Notes: generated from the sequence alone by a model not told the origin. A DNA stretch of 64,000 nucleotides from an uncultured Senegalimassilia sp. (GCF_934630535.1 NZ_CAKTVU010000010.1:1-64000); one strand, 5' to 3'; positions 34,456-44,323 are shown, numbered from the stretch's first letter. Translations and numbers: made by a program.

Positions 34456-35643
34456 TCAGCCCTTCAACAGGACGGCGGCGTTTTCCCGAACAGCACGCCC
34501 GAGCGTAAGCAAACGCTGCTCCGAAAACACAAAACCATCCACCTGCCGCCCCACGCGCGCCAACGCGGCATTGTCGAACGCGAAATCATGCAAACGCTCA
34601 AGCTGCGCTCGCTGCTGCGGACCCAAAGCCGCACGAGCCTGCTGATAAGCCGTCGGGCCAAATGCACCGGGTGTGACAACAAAGCGTTCACGCAGCAGCT
34701 CCCTAGAAAGCGCTTCCGCGCCGTACTGCGGCAACAACGCTAAGTTGTTATCAAAAACGGGCGCAAAACCCAGCACACGTCCAGTGCGATTGTCGCGAAA
34801 CACGCCATAATTGCCCATGTGGCGATCAGGGTTCATAATCACCGCGTCGAACACTAACATGGACCGGAACCGCTGCGCAGCCTCTTCGCCAAGTTCATCG
34901 AAGAATGCCAACGCGCGCTCCAGGTTCATCCCGTCTTTCGCATCGCGATCAAGCATATAGGCGAACGGCACGAACGACGTTTCCGCATCGTTCATCAAAA
35001 CACACGTCGAACATAGGCGCCCTTGCCAAACGTCCAGGTCATACGCAACACGCGGCAATCCCATGGCAGCGGCAACCTGGCTTGCCAAGTACTCGGACAC
35101 AGGTTCAAGCCCCAAGCCATCGGCGTGCGCCGCCTTATAAAGCACGCGCTGCCCGTTCGCAACGCGCCACGTCTTCGGAAACGACCCCGACGGCGACAAC
35201 TCGCTGGGAATACCGGAACCCACCTGGCTTGAAGGAATGCGTCCCGTGTACGCAATGATGGAAAGTACCGTATCGAAGCTGTTGGAAAACAGGTTATACT
35301 CGGCGAAGCAAGGCCGTTCACCTGCGGGAACAATGCAATAGGAATCATTGATCGACATGCCCTTCGTCACATCGATGATTCCTTTCGTGTCGGAAGCCTG
35401 CAACCCGAACGGCGCAAGGATGCGCTCAACGTACGCGCGATTCTTCGGGATTCTGCGCGAATCCAGGAATCGCCGCAACTCGACATCGTTCGAGCAGCCC
35501 ACCAGGTTCATAGGCAGCAGACGCTCCGCCCCCGGCTCTACGCGCAAGCCGACGGCGCAAGACTCGCCAAAACAGTTCGTCTCGAACACGAACGAGGCGA
35601 TTCGCTTGTCGAACAATCGTATCTCGTAATCCTGCGACGCCAT
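34456..35643 (-). CDS. HipA-like kinase domain protein (orphan)
   Basis: A 395-residue protein with the HipA C-terminal kinase pattern: LYKAAHADGLGLEPVSEYLA (lysine/helix region), catalytic-loop-like DAVIMNPDRHMGNYGVFRDN and metal-binding APVFDNNLALL. HipA toxins phosphorylate glutamyl-tRNA synthetase and come with a HipB antitoxin; no HipB or HTH partner is adjacent here, and the N-terminal region is not the standard HipA N1 domain. It may be a different substrate kinase. The ATG at 35643 has GGAGAAAC upstream. Confidence 0.8.
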   Translation of the reverse strand: MASQDYEIRLFDKRIASFVFETNCFGESCAVGLRVEPGAERLLPMNLVGCSNDVELRRFLDSRRIPKNRAYVERILAPFGLQASDTKGIIDVTKGMSINDSYCIVPAGERPCFAEYNLFSNSFDTVLSIIAYTGRIPSSQVGSGIPSELSPSGSFPKTWRVANGQRVLYKAAHADGLGLEPVSEYLASQVAAAMGLPRVAYDLDVWQGRLCSTCVLMNDAETSFVPFAYMLDRDAKDGMNLERALAFFDELGEEAAQRFRSMLVFDAVIMNPDRHMGNYGVFRDNRTGRVLGFAPVFDNNLALLPQYGAEALSRELLRERFVVTPGAFGPTAYQQARAALGPQQRAQLERLHDFAFDNAALARVGRQVDGFVFSEQRLLTLGRAVRENAAVLLKG

Positions 35644-35827
35644 GTTTCTCCAAACTGCTTTCCGCTGACCTACCAGGACGAACGCACCCTTCTCGCCTAG
35701 CCCGCACGGCACACCCGACGCCCAATGCATCTCGCGCACTCGGCACACCCTTTGTGTTGGCCGCGCACCGCACCCAGCACGCCCAGCACGCCGAGCGCGC
35801 TGCGCGTTCGCCCCGCTTCGCCGGTTG

Positions 35828-38074
35828 TTACTCTTCCAAGTCGAACAGGCTCTTCATGTCCGTTTCCTTCATAGGCGAGCCGGAGGAGGGCAGGCTTGCC
35901 GCGCGGAACTTCTCCACGCTGGCGGTGCCGCCCAGGAACTCCTCGGCCGTGCCCACCATGGTCACGATGCGGCCGTTCTTCGCGGTGAACGCCTGGACGC
36001 CCTGCGTGCTGTTGGTGGTCTTGGTTTTCAGCAGCGACGTGTTGAAGTTGATCAAGCGCTGATCGCTTGACACCAGGGCCAGGTCGCGGTCCTCTTTCAG
36101 CACAGTTGCGAACAATAGCTTGCTACCGCCGTAGATGGCGTTCTTCAGGCGCTTGCGATTGGTCTTCGTGACGTAACCCGCCAAGGCCACGCGCGCCACG
36201 CGGCCGTTCTCGAACACGAACAGCACATCGGCCTTGTAGTCCTCGGGATCGATCACCCAGGTCACGCTCTCGTCGGGGTCCATCCCCAGGTCGGTGGGCA
36301 GGTATGAGCCCAGCTGCGCCGACTTGGTGTCCTCGAACTGCGCCACCTTGCACTTGTACACCTGGCGCTGGTCGGTGAACACCAGCAGCTCGTGGGTGTT
36401 CGACGACGGGAACTCGATGAAGGGCTCGTCGCCGTCCTTGTACTTCAGCGTGGTAGCCTTGCGCAACACACGCTCGGTCATCTTCTTCAGATAGCCGTCG
36501 CGCGAGAGCATCATGGTAACGGGGTATTCCTCCACCTCGGGCTCCAGGCTGACCTCCACGATGTCGCCCGGCTCAACCAGGCCGGTTTTGCGCGGCGTGA
36601 CGTGCTTCTTGTTCACCGCGGCCAGCTCGTCGCTGATGACCTGCTTGATCTTCTGCTCGCTGGCCAGGACCTCCTTCAGCTCGGCGATATCGCCTTCCAG
36701 CTTCGCGATGTCCTTCGTGCGGTTGAGGATGTACTCCTCGTTGATGTTGCGCAGCTTCAGCTCCGCCACGAACTCAGCCTGCACCTCGTCGATGCCGAAG
36801 CCCTTCATCAGGTTCGGCACGACCTCGGCCTCCAGCTTGGTGTTGCGGATGATGGCGATGGCCTTGTCGATGTCCAGCAAAATGGCCTCAAGACCATGCA
36901 GCAGGTGCAGCCGGTCGCTTTTCTTCCCCAGGTCGAAGCTCATGCGGCGTCGCGTGGAATCCACGCGCCACGCAACCCACTCCTGCAGAATCTGGCGCAC
37001 GCCCATAACGCGCGGGTACCCGTCCACCAGCACGTTGAAGTTGCAGGAGAACGAATCCTGCAGCGTGGTGGAACGGAACAGCTTCGCCATCAGCAGCTCG
37101 GGGTCCACGCCTCGCTTCAGGTCGATGGCGATGCGCAGGCCCGAAAGGTCGGTCTCGTCGCGGATGTCGGCGATCTCGCGCACCTTGCCTTCTTTCGCCA
37201 GCTTGACGATGCGCTCGATGATGATGTCGGTTTTCGTGGTGTAGGGGATCTCGTACACCTCGATGATGCGCTCGTCGGGCAGGTAGCGCCAGCGCGAGCG
37301 GATCTGGAAGCTGCCCAGGCCCGTGTTGTAGATGCGATCCATCTCCTCGCGGCGGTAGATGATCTCGCCGCCGGTGGAGAAGTCGGGCGCAGGCATGTAT
37401 TTCTGCAGGTCGCAGTCCGGGTCCTCAAGGAAGTGCATGGTGGCTTCGCACACTTCGTTCAGGTTGAAGCCGCAGATGTCGGAGGCCATGGCAACGCCGA
37501 TGCCCTTGTTCGCCGACACCAAGATATTGGGGAACGTGGTGGGCAGCAGGCGCGGCTCCTTCATGGCGCCGTCGTAGCTGTCCATAAAGTCGACCGGGTC
37601 CTTGTCGATGTCCTTGAAGATCTCGGCGCAGATAGGGGAAAGCTTCGCCTCGGTGTAACGCGAGGCGGCGTAGCTCAGGTCGCCGGAGTAATACTTGCCG
37701 AAGTTGCCCTTGGATTCCACGAAGGGCGTGAGCAGGGCCTCGTTGCCCGTGGCAAGGCGCACCATGGTCTCGTAGATGGCCGAATCGCCGTGGGGGTTGA
37801 GCTTCATGGTCTGGCCGACGATGTTGGCGCTCTTTTGGCGCGCGCCGTTGAGCAGGCCCATCTTGTACATGGTGTACAGAAGCTTGCGGTGCGACGGCTT
37901 GAACCCGTCGATCTCCGGGAACGCGCGGGACACGTTGGTGCTCATGGCGTAGGGCATGTAGTTCACTTCGAGGGTTTGCGTGATGGGCTGCTCCAAAACC
38001 TCGGAGTGCAGGCCGATCACGTTGGGGTTGTCCACATGCTTTTTCTTCGGTTGTGCTTTGGTCTTTCTTGCCAC
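35828..38074 (-). CDS. Type IIA topoisomerase subunit A (ParC/GyrA-like)
   Basis: A 748-residue DNA-cleaving subunit. The catalytic tyrosine lies in AASRYTEAKL (Tyr140). The quinolone-determining segment reads NPHGDSAIYE with Ser98 and Glu102, as in quinolone-sensitive ParC-like proteins. The winged-helix and tower domains and a coiled coil (TKDIAKLEGDIAELKEVLAS) follow, and the C-terminal domain is short and lacks a clear GyrA box. The GTG at 38074 has GGGGAG upstream. It lies 83 bp after the B subunit. It is more like a topoisomerase IV/secondary pair than housekeeping gyrase, but the assignment is not certain. Confidence 0.9.
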   Translation of the reverse strand: MARKTKAQPKKKHVDNPNVIGLHSEVLEQPITQTLEVNYMPYAMSTNVSRAFPEIDGFKPSHRKLLYTMYKMGLLNGARQKSANIVGQTMKLNPHGDSAIYETMVRLATGNEALLTPFVESKGNFGKYYSGDLSYAASRYTEAKLSPICAEIFKDIDKDPVDFMDSYDGAMKEPRLLPTTFPNILVSANKGIGVAMASDICGFNLNEVCEATMHFLEDPDCDLQKYMPAPDFSTGGEIIYRREEMDRIYNTGLGSFQIRSRWRYLPDERIIEVYEIPYTTKTDIIIERIVKLAKEGKVREIADIRDETDLSGLRIAIDLKRGVDPELLMAKLFRSTTLQDSFSCNFNVLVDGYPRVMGVRQILQEWVAWRVDSTRRRMSFDLGKKSDRLHLLHGLEAILLDIDKAIAIIRNTKLEAEVVPNLMKGFGIDEVQAEFVAELKLRNINEEYILNRTKDIAKLEGDIAELKEVLASEQKIKQVISDELAAVNKKHVTPRKTGLVEPGDIVEVSLEPEVEEYPVTMMLSRDGYLKKMTERVLRKATTLKYKDGDEPFIEFPSSNTHELLVFTDQRQVYKCKVAQFEDTKSAQLGSYLPTDLGMDPDESVTWVIDPEDYKADVLFVFENGRVARVALAGYVTKTNRKRLKNAIYGGSKLLFATVLKEDRDLALVSSDQRLINFNTSLLKTKTTNSTQGVQAFTAKNGRIVTMVGTAEEFLGGTASVEKFRAASLPSSGSPMKETDMKSLFDLEE

Positions 38075-38157
38075 GGTCTCCCCTTGATGCGAATGGGCGG
38101 GCGCCGTCTTGCGCGCGCCCGCCGGTTTAGATCTTCAACAGCCTTGCGAAAGGTGCC

Positions 38158-40155
38158 TTATTGCAGGTCAAGCTGGTCGAGGTATTCCCTACCGTGCTCG
38201 GCGATGTGGCGCTTGCGGCCCTCGTCGTCGTTGCCCAGCAGCAGGTTGAACATGATTTCCATACGCTCGACATCCTCGGGCTCCACCTTGATCAGGCGGC
38301 GCGTCTCGGGGTTCATGGTGGTGAGCCACATCATGTCGGGATCGTTCTCACCAAGACCCTTGGAGCGGTTGATGGAGCACTTTTGCCCGTCGATTTCCTT
38401 CAGGATGTTGTTCTTCTCAAGATCGGTGTAGGCGAAGTAGGTCTTCTCCTTGCAGTTGATCTCGTACAACGGCGATTCGGCGATGTAGACGAATCCCTCG
38501 CGGATGAGCGTGGGCACCAGGCGATAGAGCATGGCCAGGATTAGCGTGCGGATATGGTAGCCGTCGACGTCGGCGTCGGTGCAGATGATGACCTTGCTCC
38601 AGTTCAGGTTGTCCAGATCGAAGGTGCCCAGGTTCTTCATGCGGCGGTCGTTGACCTCCACGCCGCAGCCGAGCACGCGCAACAGGTCCATGATGATCTC
38701 GGACTTGAAGATGCGCGGGTAGTCCTCCTTCAGGCAGTTGAGGATCTTACCTCGCACCGGCATGACGCCCTGGAATTCGGCATCGCGCGAGGTGCGAATA
38801 GCGCCTGCTGCCGAGTCGCCCTCTACGATGTAGACCTCGCGGCGGCCCTTGTCCTTGGAGCGGCAGTCGATGAACTTCTGCACGCGGTTGGCCATGTCGG
38901 TCTTCTGCTGCAGGTTGGTCTTGATGCTCTGGCGCGTCTTCTCCGCGTTCTCACGCGAGCGCTTGTTGATGAGCACCTGCTCCATGATCTTGTCGGCGGA
39001 CTCTTTGTTCTCGATCAGGTACGTACCCAGGCGCTCCTTGAAGAACGCCGTCATAGCCTGCTGGATGAAGCGGTTATTGATGGCCTTCTTCGTCTGGTTT
39101 TCGTAGGACGTCTGCGTGGAGAAGCAGTTGGTCACGAGCACCAGGCAGTCCTGCACGTCCTGCCACTTGATGGCGCTCTCGTTCTTGTTGTATTTGCCCT
39201 GTTGCTTGATGTAGGCATCGATTGCGCTGGTCAGGGCGCTGCGTGCGGCCTTCTCCGGCGAACCGCCGTTTTCCAGCCACGACGAGTTGTGGTAGTACTC
39301 CTGCATCTGGAACGTGCGCGAGAAGCACAGGCACGCGGTGATCTTCACGTTGTAATCGGGCAGGTCGTCGCGGTCGCGGCCACGGCGATCGGCCTGGATG
39401 AAGAAGGGCTCGGTCAGGTAGTCGTGGCCCACCTTCTCCATCACGTAGTCCTCGATGCCCTTGGGGTAGCAGAACTCCTCTTCAGAGAAGACGCCTTCCT
39501 CCCCCTCGATGCGCAGACGGAACGTGACGTTGGCGTTGACCACCGCCTGGCGGCGCATGGTTTCGCGATACCAGTCGTCGGGGATGTCGATGGCGGTGAA
39601 GACCTCCAGGTCAGGGCGCCATTTGATGGTGGTGCCGGTGCGCGCCTCGTCGGTGGGCTCGACCTGCAGCGCCTTCTTCTTGGCGCCGACGACCTTGCCC
39701 TTCTTGAAGTGCAGCTGGTACTTGTTGCCGTCGCGCCAAACGGTGACGTCCATGTATTCGGAAGCGTACTGCGTAGCGCACGAGCCCAAGCCGTTGGTGC
39801 CCAGCGAGAAGTCGTAGTCGCCGCCCTGGTTGTTGTCGTATTTGCCGCCCGCGTACAGCTCGCAGAACACCAGCTCCCAGTTGAAGCGCTTCTCGGTGGG
39901 GTTCCAATCCAGCGGGCAGCCGCGGCCGTTGTCCTCCACCTGGATGGAGCCGTCGGCGAAGGCAGTGAGGGTGATCAGGTTGCCGTAGCCCTGGCGCGCC
40001 TCGTCGACCGAGTTCGACAAGATCTCGAACGCGGCATGAGCGCAGCCATCTAGGCCGTCGGAGCCGAAAATGACCGCCGGACGAAGACGTACGCGCTCCT
40101 CGTCCTTCAACTGGCGGATGCTGTCGTTACCGTAATTGACCGTGCTTTTTGCCAT
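38158..40155 (-). CDS. Type IIA topoisomerase subunit B (ParE/GyrB-like)
   Basis: A 665-residue ATPase subunit. The GHKL ATP-binding motifs are ILSNSVDEARQG, DNGRGCP and LGTNGLGSCAT; the Toprim domain has VEGDSAAGAIRTSRD and CTDADVDGYHIRTLILAMLY. The N-terminal region includes unusual insertions compared with GyrB (for example DRRGRDRDDLPDY and SWLENGGSPEKAARSAL). Together with the downstream subunit A it forms an ATP-dependent strand-passage enzyme for decatenation or supercoil removal. The ATG at 40155 opens the gene. Confidence 0.9.
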   Translation of the reverse strand: MAKSTVNYGNDSIRQLKDEERVRLRPAVIFGSDGLDGCAHAAFEILSNSVDEARQGYGNLITLTAFADGSIQVEDNGRGCPLDWNPTEKRFNWELVFCELYAGGKYDNNQGGDYDFSLGTNGLGSCATQYASEYMDVTVWRDGNKYQLHFKKGKVVGAKKKALQVEPTDEARTGTTIKWRPDLEVFTAIDIPDDWYRETMRRQAVVNANVTFRLRIEGEEGVFSEEEFCYPKGIEDYVMEKVGHDYLTEPFFIQADRRGRDRDDLPDYNVKITACLCFSRTFQMQEYYHNSSWLENGGSPEKAARSALTSAIDAYIKQQGKYNKNESAIKWQDVQDCLVLVTNCFSTQTSYENQTKKAINNRFIQQAMTAFFKERLGTYLIENKESADKIMEQVLINKRSRENAEKTRQSIKTNLQQKTDMANRVQKFIDCRSKDKGRREVYIVEGDSAAGAIRTSRDAEFQGVMPVRGKILNCLKEDYPRIFKSEIIMDLLRVLGCGVEVNDRRMKNLGTFDLDNLNWSKVIICTDADVDGYHIRTLILAMLYRLVPTLIREGFVYIAESPLYEINCKEKTYFAYTDLEKNNILKEIDGQKCSINRSKGLGENDPDMMWLTTMNPETRRLIKVEPEDVERMEIMFNLLLGNDDEGRKRHIAEHGREYLDQLDLQ

Positions 40156-40306
40156 ACCGTTCTTTCGCTTCTCGTATTCCCCTTGTGGTGTGTCTACCGC
40201 AAGTTACCACAAGGGTTGCCCGCCCCACAGCAACATCACGGCAAAAACATCGTACACCTGTTCGCTGATTTAAACAAGCGACTGTGCAGCAAACGCGAAA
40301 AGCGCC

Positions 40307-41839
40307 TTACAGCCCCGCCTTCGCCAGTTCGTCGAGAAGGGCGACCTTGCGCGGATATCTCGCGCGCAGCTCGTCGGCGACCTCTTGGGCCGCATCCTTG
40401 CCGCCGGGAAGCTCGAGCAGCCGCACAAGCTCCTTCGTCTTGCGGCGGTAGCCCTTGCGGTCATGCGCTTCCTCGAAATCCCTCAGAACACGACGCTTGT
40501 GCCACGCAAGAACAAACGGCGCATCTATCTGCAGCAACGCATCTTGATAACGCTCAACGTCGAAACGTTCCTCGGCTTTCGCAATCTGATAGATGCGCTC
40601 CGGCATGCCCTCCGCCAGCAGGCAATCGCATAACGTATAGCGATTCGCCATTCCCGCAAACAGCTCCTCGCGGGCCTGCGACCACGATTCCGCCGAGACC
40701 GTAGCTTTATAGCGCGCCAGCAGCTCAGCCGCCGACGGCCCGCGAAACGGGAGCTGTTCGGCTTGCAGCATGGCGCGCAGCAGTTCGCGCAGTTCAGCGT
40801 CCATACCGCATTCGGCATACGCATCGAGCAGGCACAGGCGAACCAGATTCATGCCGCCTGGACCCAGCCGGCCATCGTTCGTCCCAGCCTCCAAATCCGC
40901 AACGGCCACGCACGGCTCACCGGCTCGCGAGCATGCGTCCGCAAAAGCCACGAGCACGCTCGAGTCGTCGAAGAACGGGTGCGCGAACTCACGCAGCGCG
41001 GCAACGCCCTCCCCCAACGACTCCATGGCCTCCATGCGCGCAAGCGCCCAGCGAGCCGCCTCGTAATCGGACGTCGTCTTCGTTTCCGGATTCTTTTGCG
41101 CCAAGCCGGGCCACCGCCTCCGCAACTCCTCGCGCTCGTGCTGCGCACGAAGACGCAGACAGGCAATCCGTTCGTCGGCTAGTCCAACGATTTCCGCCGC
41201 GAACTGCGAGTTACCGGCGAAAAGCCGCGCGGGGATGAAGCGCAACTCGGGAGCGATCAGGTCGTCGAAGTCGCCTTCGCGCTGAGCTCCTTCTATTTTG
41301 TCCGCCAATTTGCAAACGTCGCGGATCCGCGCCGGCACGCAATCCGCCGGCGTAGCGGAAAACGCCTGCTCATAGTATGCGTTCAGCATGTCCATCGTTC
41401 CGGTGACGAACCCGTTCGAATCATCGATATGAACGCCCCGGAAATGCATGATCGCCACATCCAACAGGGCGAACAGCGCATCGGCGTCGCCGCGCTGCGC
41501 CGACGGCTCGAGATACGACTCGAGCACGTCCTGATAATCGACCTCAAAACCCCAGGAATCGCGATAGTCGATAAAGCCACCGCGGGCATACTCCTTGCGA
41601 ACCGCCGCTAACTCGGAGCGAAGGATTTTCTTCCGCACGGCAAAATCCTGCTTGCCGAAGCGAGCGGCGAAACGCATCGCCATACGCTCATCGCGTTGCA
41701 TCTCGTCAAGGAGAAACGCGCGAACATCAGCATCAGAAGCCCCGGCGAGCGCATCCGCAACCGCAGGCGGTATACGTGGCTCGGTCACCCCACCGCACAA
41801 GCCGGAAGAAGCCGATTCAAACCCAACGCTTTGCGCCAT
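40307..41839 (-). CDS. Large helical hypothetical protein
   Basis: A 510-residue, almost wholly alpha-helical protein of unknown function. It shows repeated helix pairs that suggest a TPR-like or helical-repeat solenoid (for example YLEPSAQRGDADALFALLDV and REELFAGMANRYTLCDCLLA). The middle segment HFRGVHIDDSNGFVTGTMDM recalls the helical tails of some SWIM zinc-finger proteins, but no SWIM motif (CxCx...CxH) is present. The ATG at 41839 with AAAGGAC upstream is chosen over the open frame to 41890. It stands alone downstream of a 400-bp gap. Confidence 0.7.
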   Translation of the reverse strand: MAQSVGFESASSGLCGGVTEPRIPPAVADALAGASDADVRAFLLDEMQRDERMAMRFAARFGKQDFAVRKKILRSELAAVRKEYARGGFIDYRDSWGFEVDYQDVLESYLEPSAQRGDADALFALLDVAIMHFRGVHIDDSNGFVTGTMDMLNAYYEQAFSATPADCVPARIRDVCKLADKIEGAQREGDFDDLIAPELRFIPARLFAGNSQFAAEIVGLADERIACLRLRAQHEREELRRRWPGLAQKNPETKTTSDYEAARWALARMEAMESLGEGVAALREFAHPFFDDSSVLVAFADACSRAGEPCVAVADLEAGTNDGRLGPGGMNLVRLCLLDAYAECGMDAELRELLRAMLQAEQLPFRGPSAAELLARYKATVSAESWSQAREELFAGMANRYTLCDCLLAEGMPERIYQIAKAEERFDVERYQDALLQIDAPFVLAWHKRRVLRDFEEAHDRKGYRRKTKELVRLLELPGGKDAAQEVADELRARYPRKVALLDELAKAGL

Positions 41840-41931
41840 AGCAAGTCCTTTCGCACCGAAACCACAGCACGCCCCAAAGCCGCAAGCCACTCGAGAAGAA
41901 CATGCCGCCAGTATACCCGCACATCAACGAA

Positions 41932-41964
41932 TGACACTTCGGAGACGTAGCATTAAGTGTCCGG
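41932..41964. repeat. REP-like element, intergenic copy
   Basis: Copy of the element at 26191-26223 with four or so changes (TGACACTT, GGAGACGTAGCA, AAGTGTCCGG). It lies upstream of the helical hypothetical gene. A related half copy follows at 42004-42024. Confidence 0.65.
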
Positions 41965-42112
41965 AACCAATGGCGCACGCCGGACGCGAGCCCGGACGAA
42001 TAACCCCGCGTCCCCGAAGCGTCAGAATTCGGCCGATTGCGAACGAAACGACGATGAAGCGATAACGGAAACCGACAGCAACCGGAGAGACGGCAACCCC
42101 GCGTTCACCGGT

Positions 42113-42215
42113 ATCTCGAGATACCTCAGAGTTAACTCAGGAATTCTGAGTTAACTCACAATTCCTGAGTTAGTTAAGACATATTTTCTGAGTTATACCT
42201 ATTTCCGCAGGTCAT
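42113..42215. repeat. 103-bp direct repeat A flanking the AlbA_2 gene
   Basis: Near-identical in length (103 bp) and closely similar in sequence to 43918-44020, same orientation, ending in TTTCCGCAGGTCAT in both. It holds a perfect palindrome with 12-nt arms, GAGTTAACTCAG-N5-CTGAGTTAACTC, at 42129-42157, and further CTGAGTTA half sites. It lies just after the gene's stop codon. Confidence 0.8.
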
Positions 42216-42237
42216 CTGCCAACTATGCATATCAGGA

Positions 42238-43884
42238 TTATCCCATTATATAAAATGCATCTGGACCGTTCTTTTCCTTTTTCAGCACACCTTGTCGTAT
42301 CAACTTGCTGATTTCGTAATACGCCTTTTGCTTCTCGACATGAAGCAAATCGCTCACATCAGCCGTCGTCACTCTTCCCTGGCTCTCAACAAGCTTCATA
42401 ATGAGTTCCGAGTACCTTAGCTTGTCAATTTCGGCTTGCCGGACGTACTCTTTCGCTTTCCCCGCTTTTCTGTACACGTGCGAACTCAGCATATATACAC
42501 GATTCCGACCCGTTCCAGACGTCTCCAGCAATCCCGCCTCCACTAGCATCTCGACCGTTTGTCGCAGTCGAGCCTGACGCATGTCTATCTGAGATTGCAT
42601 CTCGCCAAGGGTTAAACGTCTAGCATTTCGAACAGCATCGAGAACGAGTAGCGATTCAAGGGACAATGACAACCCGGTTTTTTTCGCCTCCGACGCCAGC
42701 AAGCTGATAAAAACCTGATCGGGCTTGCTCCTAGCAAGATACAGCGAAACACGCGTCGTGTTCGAATCGGAGTAATCCGGAGCCGGGCGGCCGTATTGCA
42801 GCGAACCTTCAAAAATCCTGTCAATACCTCTTCCCGTGCGCTCCGCCAAACCCACGCGCTTCAACGCGTCCATTAGACATTGGTTTCTACCCCGGGGATC
42901 GGCGGTCAGCAGATTATCCACCGATATCCCTTCGATAAAACCTCCAGGATTGGTTATCGTAAGCCCAGAATCATCAATCAGGATTCTTACTTCTCCCAAG
43001 ACTGAATAATCCCTATGCCCAAACGCGTTTACTATTGCCTCGCGTATCGCACGCTTATCGAATAGCGGAACCGGCGCGCTATATACGCCTATAGCTATTT
43101 CGGTTACAGGGTTCCAAGGCTCAATATTGTCGAACAGCCGCTCTATGATGCTGAGAAGGGGGGCGTTTGATGCTATATTCACCTTCACGTCCGTTCCTTG
43201 TAACACCTGAAAACTGGCACCATGAGTGGGTACAAACCTTTTCAGAGAGTCAGTTTTTCCTAGAAGAAGCATGCCCGTTAACGTAGGGACGCTTTCGCCG
43301 CTCACGTTTGCCGTTAGGGACAGCGCTCGCTCGAGCTCTTCATCAGGCAGTTCTAAGAGCGTTTTATCCCCTCCGCTATACTTTTCTATAATCGCACGAA
43401 GTCTCTCGCGCTCTAAGACATCAAAATCCTCCCTTGTTGCATCGGGAATAGGTTGAGCCGAAAAGTCCAGTCGACCCAAATCGGTCAACCTCGATGTGAT
43501 TTCATAGGGGAACATGGGCACGGTCTCAGGTTCGCCATTTGGCTTCAGCCGGCGGCGCAGCACTTTTCCAGACGACGTGGCAACGACGCTTTTCGATTGC
43601 GCAACCTCCAACCTTAGCACCGGCATTTCGTAATCAAGAAGCACTGCCCTAACCGAAAGCGGCGGCACCGTTCTCCCCGCAATCAATGCCGCAATACGAA
43701 TAACATCCCGATGCGCGGGCTGAACTCCGGTTATTTCCCCATTATCCTCCACGCCAATATACAACTCGCCACCATCGGTATTGGCAAGGGCAACGATTTC
43801 TTCCACGATAACCGATTCGCTAATCGTTTTGCGATCGCTCTTAAATTCAACCGTTAGCGATTCTGACATCGAGATATTCGACAT
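42238..43884 (-). CDS. AlbA_2/Schlafen-type ATP-binding putative regulator
   Basis: A 548-residue protein. The N-terminal AlbA_2 (divergent AAA-4/Schlafen) domain shows ESLTVEFKSD, ALANTDGGELYIGVEDNGEI and TGVQPAH. A GHKL/ATPase-like middle follows (REAIVNAFGHRDYSVLGEVR, DSGLTITNPGGFIEGISVDN, GLAERTGRGIDRIFEG). Two winged-helix regions form the C-terminus (TLGEMQSQIDMRQARLRQTV, GRVTTADVSDLLHVEKQKAY). Such proteins are usually called transcriptional regulators; some occur with defence or mobile genes. The ATG at 43884 has AAGGAGATTGCC upstream. Its promoter region and the sequence past its stop carry the same 103-bp repeat, so it is probably autoregulated. Confidence 0.85.
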   Translation of the reverse strand: MSNISMSESLTVEFKSDRKTISESVIVEEIVALANTDGGELYIGVEDNGEITGVQPAHRDVIRIAALIAGRTVPPLSVRAVLLDYEMPVLRLEVAQSKSVVATSSGKVLRRRLKPNGEPETVPMFPYEITSRLTDLGRLDFSAQPIPDATREDFDVLERERLRAIIEKYSGGDKTLLELPDEELERALSLTANVSGESVPTLTGMLLLGKTDSLKRFVPTHGASFQVLQGTDVKVNIASNAPLLSIIERLFDNIEPWNPVTEIAIGVYSAPVPLFDKRAIREAIVNAFGHRDYSVLGEVRILIDDSGLTITNPGGFIEGISVDNLLTADPRGRNQCLMDALKRVGLAERTGRGIDRIFEGSLQYGRPAPDYSDSNTTRVSLYLARSKPDQVFISLLASEAKKTGLSLSLESLLVLDAVRNARRLTLGEMQSQIDMRQARLRQTVEMLVEAGLLETSGTGRNRVYMLSSHVYRKAGKAKEYVRQAEIDKLRYSELIMKLVESQGRVTTADVSDLLHVEKQKAYYEISKLIRQGVLKKEKNGPDAFYIMG

Positions 43885-43917
43885 GGCAATCTCCTTGCTT
43901 CCCAATGCCTAAATCAT

Positions 43918-44020
43918 ATCTCGATACATCTCAGAGATAACTCAGAATTTCTGAGTTATCTCAAGAATTCTGAGTTATTTAAGATATATTTTCTGAGTTA
44001 AATCTGTTTCCGCAGGTCAT
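43918..44020. repeat. 103-bp direct repeat B upstream of the AlbA_2 gene
   Basis: Second copy of the repeat at 42113-42215. It contains a perfect 25-bp palindrome, GATAACTCAGAA-T-TTCTGAGTTATC, at 43936-43960, and further CTGAGTTA sites. It starts 34 bp before the AlbA_2 start codon and so spans the gene's likely promoter and operator. The rest of 44021-44382 contains one more operator-like motif (about 44044-44075) and a REP-like element. Confidence 0.8.
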
Positions 44021-44323
44021 AGGTATATCTACTCGTGTGTTTTATCTCAGGATTCAGAGATGTTATTCTGAGATATATCGGAACGAAGTATTATAAGCCC
44101 GCGCTGAATCGCCCATGGATGCGTGCGAACCCCCGATACGATACCGGGCACTTCGAGGAAGTGGGGTTAAGCGTCAAGGAGCACCGCGCAAGAGCGCGAC
44201 GCTCGAATCGCAACTTGCACGGGCACGCTCACCACACCCCCGGATAGATAGCCCCACGCCCCAAAGCGCCCTGCCGCATTCGACCCCAAGGCAAGGCGCG
44301 CTAGGCGCAAGCCAGACGCGAAC

